Of a stretch of DNA of 64,000 bases, positions 54,500 through 64,000 are shown piece by piece (position 1 is the first letter of the stretch; every line of letters begins with the position of its first letter). This stretch comes from Romanomermis culicivorax (taxonomy: Eukaryota; Nematoda; Enoplea; Mermithida; Mermithidae), in NCBI GenBank assembly GCA_963922205.1, contig CAWUHX010000019.1, forward strand, positions 62,001 to 126,000, in the 5' to 3' direction. The notes beneath the pieces are model-generated. The model was given only the letters and a program-made list of their open reading frames with translations, was not told the origin of the DNA and searched no databases. The position numbers and the translations under genes are program-made.

Positions 54500-55600
54500 G
54501 TATTTCAGACTCGGGGGTGTCTCCGTTGATATATTCAGTTCGGGAACCTAACTCACCTGGTACTACCACAGGAAAACCCATGGTGTACCTCGGCCTTGTC
54601 CTTGGGTTCAGCTGTAAAATAGTGGACAACGCGGCTGGGTCAGGGGTGCCAATCCCTAATCCTCATTCACTGGAATGAGGGATAGTGCCATTCGCAGAAT
54701 GGTGTACTGTAGGGGACCCGATTGTTAACCTAAATCCCCTTATTGGCCCTGACCTTAAGGGTCCGAGGGCTTTCTCAACTGAGGGTACTCTCAAGGGAAA
54801 ACTAGCTTAATGAGGATTCCCACAAATATACCCTCAACAATAATAACCCCTGAGAAGACTCACTAAATCCTCTTCTCAAAGTACTTGGTGCTGGGCGACG
54901 GGTTCAAGGGTCAAAGCGTGGGTCCTACGGACAGCAGTGAGCGGGTACAGGAATCTGGAGCGATTCCGCGTAGAGGGTAATGCGGCTGCCGGTCGGCAAG
55001 CAATGGTATCAAACGTTTCCTCGGGGAGGCGACGGGGGTTCTCGATCAATGGCGACAGGGGTGAACTCCTACGGCTGGGTTACAGTAACTGGCAATGCAA
55101 GGGAGACCGAAGGCGCAATATGTAAATTTATTTGACGGGCAGCAAACACAGATAAAATATGTAAATTATAATAAAGACGATGTATGGCAAACGCGGGACG
55201 CAGGCTGTAAAAACGCAACAAGACGATTAGGCCCAGAAATGAGTGCAAAACTAACGAAACCTGCACTTTTAAAGGGCCCTGTAATCTACAGTATGCCTTG
55301 GGGGGAGTTAACACTCCCCCAAGCTAACTTCTGCAGCGATTTTCGCTGCAGAAGATGCCTATGGTCACATAGACATTTTCCAGTTCACTACGTTAAGCAT
55401 TGGGGCGAGTTTTCACTATCCATGCATAACATAGGAACGTCATCTAGTGAGAATTTCCAAGTAGGCGTTTCATGTTGCGAAAGGTCGCTAGTTTTTACTG
55501 GTAAGAGGTGCACATTGTGCTTCAATCTCAGGGATGAGATCGGAGAGCTTATCTTTAATGGAAATTCTTGACTAGCGGGTTACATACCGTAGTCTATGTG
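54500..55600 (+). other. GC-richer island with hairpins and overlapping frames, unidentified
   Basis: Base composition is clearly higher in GC than either flank. Two overlapping frames occupy it: 54937-55125 (62 codons, basic, Arg/Gly-rich) and 55095-55571 (158 codons, with a CSDFRCRRC cluster). Two adjacent hairpins sit inside the second frame: 55297-55323 (CTTGGGGGGAGT paired with ACTCCCCCAAG) and 55328-55354 (perfect 12-bp stem CTTCTGCAGCGA, TTT loop). I recognise no protein family. It could be the edge of an unclassified mobile element or an inserted foreign segment. Confidence 0.45.
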
Positions 55601-56139
55601 TATAACAAAATAACAAATCGAAACAGAAATAAAAGTGCACAAATGAAACAGAAACGAAACATAAAAAGTACACACAGAAAATGCATGTAAAAATTATAAA
55701 AACGAAACGTAAAATTGATGTATATTAATGTAACACAAAACCTGGCGAAAAACATAACAAAAAAATACGATGTGAATCAGGTGAGGTTCGGTGAAATTCT
55801 ACGGCACGTGACACTAATGTGATTCTACGAAAATAATTACTGCAGCATGGCCTTTGATGATATTTTTACGTTCGAGCTTCAATTCAGCTGAGGTAAGACT
55901 GGAACCAGCAAGGGCCCTTTATCAGATTTTTTTCCACAATAGAATTCACATAAACCTGGTTTGTGGATGGCAAATTTGATCAAAAATGGTTCTGATGACC
56001 TGCTCATGTGCTTCGTATCTTTGTTAAGTTGAACACCAGACTGAAAAGCTGAATCCACTGATTTGTTGATAACTTTGGCTGATATGATAAAGTGATCAAT
56101 TTTGCTCCCTCAATTTTTACGATACTATTTTTCTTTCAG

Positions 56140-56634
56140 AAATGGTTCGGAAGAAGTAAATGCCATAGATTTATTAGTTCAGTTTTTGTGTTTAGACTTG
56201 AATGAACATCAAGATGATCAATTCGAAAGTGCAATTGTGCAAGTTCTATACAAAGATGATGGAAAATCGGGGAAAGATCATGTGGCGCTTTTGCTAATGG
56301 TCGAGAATGTAACAAGTTGCTTAGACTTGCAGCCACTGATTTTTCTGAGCTTGAAGCCCAATTTGTACGAAAACTGTTCCATGACACACTGGCTTCACAA
56401 GTTCCATGACCAGAACTCAATTAAATCACTTCCAACAATTTTTAATGTTGAATTCACTGAAGAAACTTGTAACAACTTCAACATCAATGAGGAAAAAGGA
56501 ACTAAACAAATTGACAAAAAGAGCTATATCAATTTGAGATTGTTGCTGGATCGCCTATCATGTATTATACGAATTCTGAAAACAGCCCACAAGTTCAAGG
56601 TTTCGTCAAACAAAGTTTCCGTGATCGTTCTTAT
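56140..56634 (+). CDS. Possible internal exon of an unidentified gene (165 codons)
   Basis: Open frame from NGSEEVNAIDL to the end, preceded by a strong nematode-type acceptor (TTTTTCTTTCAG, ending 56139) and followed by a donor (TTAT|GTGAGT at 56635). Sequence is mixed acidic and hydrophobic with a Cys-containing middle; no known domain. The other two plus-strand frames contain stops. I found no convincing neighbouring exons; an ATG at about 55855 runs to a stop just before a GTAAGA donor. Low confidence as a gene. Confidence 0.35.
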
Positions 56635-57130
56635 GTGAGTTAATTATACATTGAGCTTCTGTGCAAATAATTTTTCGGACCTTCGAACCAATTCGAAATC
56701 ACCCGGACTTCAATTTAACAGATTCTTAAGGAACATTGTTGAGGCAACCTCTTCCCGCCACTCGGGGCTTCAGTAAAAGTTAGGCTTGGTCCGTGACTTG
56801 AACCGGTGACTTGCAGCTACCGGTCTGTGACTTGGTCCGTGACTTGAATGGGTGACCTTGCGGCTAAATTTGGACTATCAAAACCTAGACTGTAATGCTC
56901 TACCAATGAACAGTTTTGTAAATTTACCCAAGTTGATGCTCCAATCAATTTGACTTAACCTAGAAAAGCTGCAAGGGTTCTATAGTTTATTAAACAAAAC
57001 TTTTGTATATTTGTGAGGTGTGAGCTGCTATGCACCCATGTTCAGTTTGTGAGTCATCCTGTGGGCCTTGGGACCATGTATTATATTATTGCACTTTTTT
57101 TGGGGCCTGACACCAAATCCCACATTTCAG
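56635..57130. other. No identified gene; short GTGACTTG direct repeats
   Basis: 56780-56860 holds repeated GGTCCGTGACTTGAA / CCGGTGACTTGCAGCTACCGG units. Otherwise AT-rich. Confidence 0.5.
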
Positions 57131-57374
57131 ACATGCACAGCAAGAATTTGCAATCAGGGAGGGCCAAGGACTTTTTCCAGGGGTTAGGGGGGTAGATGGG
57201 CAAAAAAAACTAAAAAAATTTCTGTATGCCTGTTTTTCATCAAAAATATGCACAAAAATCATTAGAGAAGCTCTCTTTGAAAAAGTTCAAGAGGATGTTT
57301 GAAAATTTTTTTTAGTCAGGGTGGTGGCCAGGGTCTCAGGTATGGGGGTTTACCCCTGCCCCCTATGTGCATGT
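57131..57374 (-). mobile_element. MITE-like repeat with ACATGCACA ends, copy 2
   Basis: Inverted relative of 24061-24309 with the same end motifs and internal order. Confidence 0.75.
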
Positions 57375-58350
57375 ATGCTCCAACTTTAGTTATTCCTTAA
57401 TAATTGATTTAATGTTTGTAAATATGCTGAATTATTGGTCACTTTGAGAATCAATAAATCATTTGAACTTGATGCTTTCACCTGCTCAAGGTTCATTTAG
57501 TGGTAGCAATTGTCAAATAGTGGAAGCATTTTATGGAGCTAGTCACTACAGACAAGTACAATGGGGGAAAATCTAAACAATCTAAATATATAAAACAAGA
57601 CTATAAATGATTAAAGAAAGAATATAAGAACGAAAAGATGCACGATTTTTCATGTTACATCAATTTTCTGTCTTATGCATAACATTTGAAAAACATTGTC
57701 TGAAAGATTTGTGTAGCATGTAATTGCAAAAGGAAAATGACTGCAAAAAGATGATGAACAACAAGAAGTGAAAGGAGTCTATAAACCACTAAAGTAAGAT
57801 ACCTTGGAAAGAAGGCTGATCTGTAGTATGATGCTTTCCTTCGACCAGCAACCCACTCACACTTGCTTGATAGGATAGAGCATAGTGGCTCAGTGTCGAG
57901 AGTCATTGCACTAACCACATCAACTACAAAGTGATTCCATTTGAGCACACTTTTCCTATTTGGCTCTATTGTTTAGAGTTCGCTGAGCAGTGGGAATAGG
58001 TGTCCTAAACAGACCAGGCTCAATTTAAAATTGATGCAAAACAACACAAAAATTTTATTTCGCACAAAACCACAATTTTCCAACAGAATAATTCAGTTTT
58101 GTTATGGAAAAACAAAAGTGAAAATTTGAGATCAAATACAAATACTCAATTTTTTCATTTCTTTGATTCTCAATGCAAAATGCTCTAAGTTCACCAGTAA
58201 ATAGACTGTATGAATAATCACATAGATTTCTATGTTCTTGTTTGTTGATAGATGGACTCAACAATCACTCAATAATGAAATCAATCTGAATGATTCTTAT
58301 CTTGATATAAAGAACAGTTTTTGACATTAAAGAAGTAACATCAGGATAAG
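57375..58350. other. No identified gene
   Basis: AT-rich. A 91-codon minus-strand frame at 57673-57948 lacks any recognisable motif. Confidence 0.45.
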
Positions 58351-58357
58351 TATAATT

Positions 58358-58490
58358 ACAATAACAAAAATAAAAAAAGATAATAATAACAATAATAATA
58401 ATGAATAATAATAATAACAATAATAATAATGAATAATAACAATAACAATAATAATAATAAAGAATTATAATAATCCTAATAATAACAGCA
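58358..58490. repeat. AAT/AAC microsatellite
   Basis: Imperfect run of AATAATAAC and AATAATGAATAAT units. Confidence 0.93.
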
Positions 58491-59122
58491 GAGTAAAACG
58501 TATGATGAATTTGTTGCAAAACGTTTTAATAATCAGACAAATATCGAATAAAAAACTCTTTTTATTCTGTAGAATAGCTAATAGAAACATGATGGAAAAT
58601 CAGAAAGCACAACTACAATAATCATGAAAAAAGACCAAATCACTGATGTCCCAAATTTCTTTGAATTTTTAACTTGACTGATAATTTTCCTGGATAACAA
58701 CCTGCAAACAATGCTCGAAATAAGTCGAGAGTAAAAATTCAGAAGACAATGAAAAAAATGGCTCCTAGAAGTTTTCGAGCCTGTTATGCACATGTTCACT
58801 TCATGTATAAACTTCTTGTACTGCAACCTTTGGATGAAGAATTCATTGTTGTTATTGAATCATTTTTAGTGTGATTCATGTTTGCTGTGTTGGATACAGC
58901 ATTTGAGGATCCAAACAGAGGTTCTGCTAAAGCTTATTTCAGTTGTTTTACATTATATTTGTGGTTTATTTCGTAACATTTTGTTGTATAGTGGTGAGCG
59001 TCCACATAATAAACAGTTATTAGAAGACTGTATGATCAATCGGATTTGGATATTACTTACTCTCTTCAAACCCATTGGTAAGACAGGCAAACTTGTCTTA
59101 CATTAACAAAGACAGTTGAAAG

Positions 59123-59652
59123 TGTTGTATTTGGAATTCATCGAGTCATGGGAGGAATTAGCCTCAGGCAGGAGAGATAGCCAGCAATCGAACTTAATGC
59201 ACATATTTCCAACACCCACGCTTACCTGAGAAACTACTATGCTTGAAATACTTAAACCCCACAATAATATAACCAAAATTAGAAAACCAGAGCTGAAACT
59301 TCCATTTTCTAATTTGAATTCCCAGAGCTAAATCTAGAAGAGGAGAAGTTTCTCCTATATAAACTTTTACCTAAACTATACAACTTATGTAACCAGTACC
59401 ACAATTACGATATGGGCAGAGTTATACAATAAAGGTCTTGCTGGCTGAGAAAACTAAAGGCACATGGAACAGTGACTAATATATAACAAGAATAATAATG
59501 AGAGAGCTGAACCATGCATGTACCAAATTGGTGCTACAGTAAGATGCTTGAGATGATCCAGCTCCCCCATCTGAATTGTACCTGTGGCGTTTTTTCGAAA
59601 AATGACAAACTATCACAAAAATCCTAGAAATTGGCCGAAACACACTACAAGA
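59123..59652 (+). mobile_element. Solo-LTR-like element, copy 6
   Basis: TGTTGTATTTGG...CACACTACAAGA, the most diverged copy (last bases mutated). Flanks AAAG / AAAC, one mismatch from a 4-bp duplication. Confidence 0.75.
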
Positions 59653-62600
59653 AAACACTCAGAACAGAGGGTGTACAAACTTTGGGTGACTGTGAAATTC
59701 TATCCAAATTCATGTAACATGCACATGTGGTGTAGAAAGTATGGTAATGACTTCGAGGTGGTAATTCCAATTCATCCTAAAAAGTATGCTCAATGCTTTA
59801 ATGTGCGAAATTCCCCATAACTGTAGAAAGTATGATGACTCGACTTTACTAGGATATTAAAAATGTGATCAAGTCGACAGCTTGTTTACAAAGAAGATGC
59901 AAAGATTTGCCTGAGGTCATGCACAATTTTCACATTCTGAATTGAAAGTTTTCGAAATTCCTTGAAATTTCAAAAATTTCTGTACATAGGACAGTAAAAA
60001 CTGTACAGCCTTTATACTTTTTTACTCATAAAAAATAAAAGGTGTTGTGAAAATCTTTACTTATTGAATCTGTAGCATTTGACTCACACACAGAATCAAT
60101 TGAGAAAAATGAGTAAAAAAACAAAAGTTTTACATATAAATAGTTCAAGGATTCTCCAGTTTTACAATTTGACACACAAAAATAAGTTTATTTTCACAAA
60201 TTTTGGAAGTTTGAAACTCAGATCTGGAATATATTATGTGGATCATTGCCTGGATTCATCTTCTGTATCTTTTTTTAAATCAGCTGTTGATCTACTGGTA
60301 CGGGTGGAGTCACCATACTTTCTAGATTCATGTGAAATTTTGCCTCTTGAAGCATTAACTGTACTTTCTGTACCCCTGTATCACCCTTACAGATGGGACG
60401 AATCCCAGATTTGGATTCAGTCTTTTTTCTGAATTTGGATTCCAATTTGGATTTAACTTCACTGATTTTCCAGATTTAGATTTGGTGGTCCTGCCCAAAA
60501 TTTTAGACAAAATCCGAATTCATTCTCAATTTGAGGTATGTTGGTAAAAATTACTCTCAATCCCATTCATGTGGATTATCTAATATGAGAGTATCTTCAA
60601 ATTTTATTGGACTTGCAAAAAAAATCAACTAATATTTGAAATTCACCAATGGCAAATTATATTTCATAAAAAGTCATTACCAGAAATCCATTTATCCCAT
60701 CCAAGGTCTAGCTCCCTATACCTCGATGCCAGTTAAGGACGAGTGGAGAATAAGTGTGCTGAACAGGGCATCACAGTTGACTTTACTAGAACTCCCTTCA
60801 TCCCATCCAAGGTCTGGCTCCCTATACCTCAAACCCAGTTAAGGCTGAATGAAGGATAGTCCCACCAAAGGTTAGTAACATCAATAACTAGTATATGAAA
60901 CAAAGTAGACAATATTTTACCCAATGCTAAATAACTTTGGCGAAAATTAATGTAGGATTTGAATTTGGATTCACCCAAATCCTAAATGTCAGATTCAGCT
61001 TAGGATTTGGATTCAGTATTTACTGATTTCCTTGATTCGGATTCAGATTCAGAAACAACATAAAACTGGATTCATCTCATCTCTAATCACCCTGCATGTT
61101 GTATGAATTCAGATAGAATTTCACATTTGCTCATACTCACTATGCCCCTGTACTGCACCATATGTTGTAAGCAGCAGCTTTTGAATCATATACTTATACT
61201 GTACCTGAATTTTATGCACCTGATGTGTGGGGCCATATAACTACTCACCATTTTCTGTTTTCCTAACTTCATTATGGAGAAGTTGCAATAATCATTAAAC
61301 GTTGACTTCCATTTTCTCATGCTATCATTGAATTCGCAAATATACGGTCAACATTGTTTCCTGAGTATAAGGAAATAAGTAGTAACCTCTGTTGCCGAGA
61401 CTCATAGACCACCTACTGAGGTAACATAAACTTTTATTCAGTCTTGAGTCAAAAAATGAACATTCATAAGTCATATTTCATATAATCAGAAACTCTGACA
61501 TAATTCATGAACATAGAAAAAGTCCATGCAATATTCTTTACTAGTTTCATAAAACCTTTTTAAAGGCATGCATTACTTTTTCATTCCATACAAATGCATC
61601 ACAACCATTGAATTTCAGACTATAGTAATCCAGGAACAGGTGCCATCAGCTTTCCATATCTCCTAAAACTCCAAAGTCTGCTTGGACCAAAGATGAATCA
61701 TTGCTAATTTCCAAAGCTCTCATCTGAAATTTCCAACCTAATTGATGTGCTAAACATAGGAAAATATTATTCATCTGCTGAAATCAAGTACGAAAAAGTT
61801 CACCTATAATATTGATCCTGGCTTCATCTCGGTTATCTCTGCACCAAGTTTGTATACATAATTCTTCGATCAAATCACATACTTGTTTTTCATGCATATC
61901 ATCCTTTTTTTTTGCAAAATAGTTTTGGAATTGGTTGTGATAGGAATTTTGGTTGAAGCTAGCTTACTTGGTCTTTTAATTATGGTAGCATTTGCTGCAA
62001 ATGAGCCTGTAAAAATGTGATACTTTCATGGTTTATAACTCGAGACCGGATTTTTAGATGCAGAACATTGGCAGATTTGGTGCTGAAATAGGTGCAAAGA
62101 ATTTTCGAACCAGGTGCCATGAGTTTATATATCACAGTTGATCTGATCTAGTTATACAGGTGAAACCTGCTTACTATGAAAATTGTGGATGAAATAAAAA
62201 CTTTAGATGAAAATTTTAAGAAAGCCCTAATTAGGTGCAAGTGGGTCTCAGAACCCAAAAAAGGTGCACAAAGGTGCAATAAAAATGCATACAGGATGGA
62301 TGATAAGAAGCTCTCATATTTTTCATTTTCATGCTTTTTCTACATCCTCAATTTAAAAAAAATAGGACTGCACCTGAAAATCTGGTATCTATTTATAACC
62401 TCCTGATCATCAGTGATTAAGCGTACCATGGACATTTTTGATCACCAGTTTTAAACTTTCCCCTTTGATCTTGTCATCCTGCAAATTTGCGAGGTATCCG
62501 ATCATTGATTCACAAGTGAAAACGAAGAATGATTTTGGATTCCATGTATTGTCTGAAAAAAAATTCAAAAATTTTAGCTGCAACAGCTCTGAATATGATT

Positions 62601-62827
62601 TCGAATTCCAGTTCACTTCATTCAAAAAAGAAACAATCCTATGTATGCTGAAAATTCACAGACTAGTCTTTTGCTACTGTAGAACATCAATATGACAAAG
62701 TTCTTCCTGGGTCCTGTTTGGATTAAAATGAAAAAATTAAAACAAATTTGAAATTTTTTTTCAAATTGATATAATTGGCACTTTCACCCATAATTATTAA
62801 ATTTCGAACCATTGTAGCTCATTAATT
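59653..62827. other. No identified gene; local repeats
   Basis: 59700-59850 carries the GCGAAATTCC..ACTGTAGAAAGTA motif. 60380-60480 and 60955-61080 hold scattered GGATTTGGATTCAG words. 60693-60748 and 60798-60852 are a ~55-bp direct repeat (CATCCAAGGTCTGGCTCCCT). Frames up to 117 codons have no support. Confidence 0.5.
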
Positions 62828-63780
62828 ATGACCTGCACTTCCGGCTATTCTCAATTAGAGCTTAGCAAGCATCCCCAACCACATATGTCCTTCATTTTGT
62901 ATGAGTATGATCTGGGCAGAAGTGCAGCTGAGGTAATGAGAAATATATGGCAAGCATACAGTGAACCTGTTGTGTCTGAACATGCAGTTGAATGGTGCTT
63001 TGTGAAGTTCAGGACTGGCACCCGAAGTACCAAAGATGAGCTTCATATTGGATTACAAGGTGACGTATCAGAAGCAGACATTCAAGAACAGCTGAACCTT
63101 GATCCAAAAGCAACCACTAGGGAAATAGCAGAAGTCCTCGCTGTTACCCACAGTACTATTGAAAATCAAATTAAGCAGATAAACAAGGTTTGCAAGCTCC
63201 TAAAATTTGTTCCTCACAAGTTAAGTGATCATGCTATGCAGCAGCATGTTATCATCTCCATGTTGTTACTTTCATGATACAAAATCAAGCCTTTCCTTGC
63301 TCCAATCATCACTCGAGATGAAAAGTGCATTGTGCATGTTAACACCATCTGGAGGCAACAATGGGTTAACAATGGCCCTAAACCAGCGTGAATGCCAAGG
63401 CCCAATCTACAGCCAAACAAGGTTATGTTATGTTTATAATGGTCCACTTTGAGTTGCTTCCACCTGGTTTGACCATCACTACTAAAGTGTATGAACAGCA
63501 GCTTGATCATATACAAAATCCCTTGGTTCTAAAACAGCCTGCATTGGTAAACCACAAAGGGGTACTTCTGCTCCATGACGACGCCCATCCACATACTGCT
63601 ACCATTGTCCAGGCAAAAATCCATGAATAAAATTGGGAGTAGTTACGCCATCCACCATATTCACTAGACATTGCATCATCATATTATTATTTGTTCCCCT
63701 CATGGCAGAATAGCCTTGCCAATATAGAATTTGAAAACAATCACAAGGTTGAAATGTACATTCACAACATTTTTAATTCA
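62828..63780 (+). pseudogene. mariner-family transposase, decayed
   Basis: 62828-63277 encodes the paired helix-turn-helix N-terminus (EYDLGRSAAEVMRNI, WCFVKFRTG, DPKATTREIAEVLAVTHSTI, KLLKFVPHKLSD). After a stop, the frame shifts among pieces: TRDEKCIVHVN (first Asp), FELLPPGLTIT, QPALVNHKGVLLLHDDAHPHTA (second Asp) and PPYSLDIASSYYYLF (third acid), ending near 63780. Several stops and frameshifts; inactive. Closest in layout to Mos1-type mariners (D,D,34D). No terminal repeats located. Confidence 0.9.
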
Positions 63781-64000
63781 AAGATTTCTGAGATTTCAAG
63801 CATATTATTATACAAGCATAGCAAAGCTACTGGCAAAATAGCAAAGTATGATTGATAGTAATGGGGCATATTTTGATGATTAATCAGGGTTCACCTAAAT
63901 GTAATAAAAGTTTCAGAATAAAGTCATAGTTTGGACATTACTTTCTTGCCAAGGGTTTATATTGCAGTAGGAGCAGATGATCTATCTAACATTCTTTTTG
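63781..64000. other. No identified gene
   Basis: AT-rich flank of the mariner relic. Confidence 0.5.

Overview
This window looks like AT-rich, repeat-dense nematode genomic DNA. The evidence is two long arrays of TTAGGC, the nematode telomere hexamer, TTTCAG-type splice acceptors, and a Ty3/gypsy-class LTR element. Nothing suggests a prokaryote: there are no operons, and the real coding sequence is split into short exons. A mermithid-like nematode would fit, but the species cannot be fixed from sequence alone. A 100-base N gap (1493-1592) is bordered by a 24-base match to a SMART cDNA/PCR adaptor, so the join at about 1.5 kb is suspect.

Layout. 0-1.5 kb and 17.9-19.4 kb are inverted copies of one repeat that carries a tRNA-derived SINE and two divergent, decayed reading frames. 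1.9-3.25 kb is a dead Harbinger/PIF transposon (transposase plus a divergent Myb/SANT-like protein). 6.3-15.6 kb is a full-length, very young LTR element on the minus strand, with identical 883-bp LTRs, a 4-bp target duplication and one 2407-codon frame. Its unusual order is Gag, four zinc knuckles, a membrane glycoprotein (Env-like), protease, RT, RNase H and integrase. 20.7-26.6 kb and 50.6-51.7 kb hold two intact three-exon genes of a small secreted protein family; a dead paralogue lies at 46.2-46.9 kb. 28.2-28.9 kb and 36.2-37.2 kb are fold-back structures whose core is a TTAGGC array and whose arms are inverted 15-bp minisatellites. 30-32.7 kb and several other places carry ~550-bp solo-LTR-like repeats with 4-bp target duplications. 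39.3-41.2 kb is a SINE inserted at the edge of a decayed gypsy protease-RT remnant. 54.5-55.6 kb is an unexplained GC-richer island with tight hairpins. 62.8-63.8 kb is a dead mariner transposase.

The host genes that I can defend are the secreted-protein family, whose exon structure and phases agree between two members, and one possible internal exon at 56.1-56.6 kb. The rest is mobile DNA or sequence in which I see nothing. The two observations most worth following are the Env-like glycoprotein embedded between Gag and Pol of a recently active retroelement, and the repeated fold-back element built around interstitial telomere DNA.
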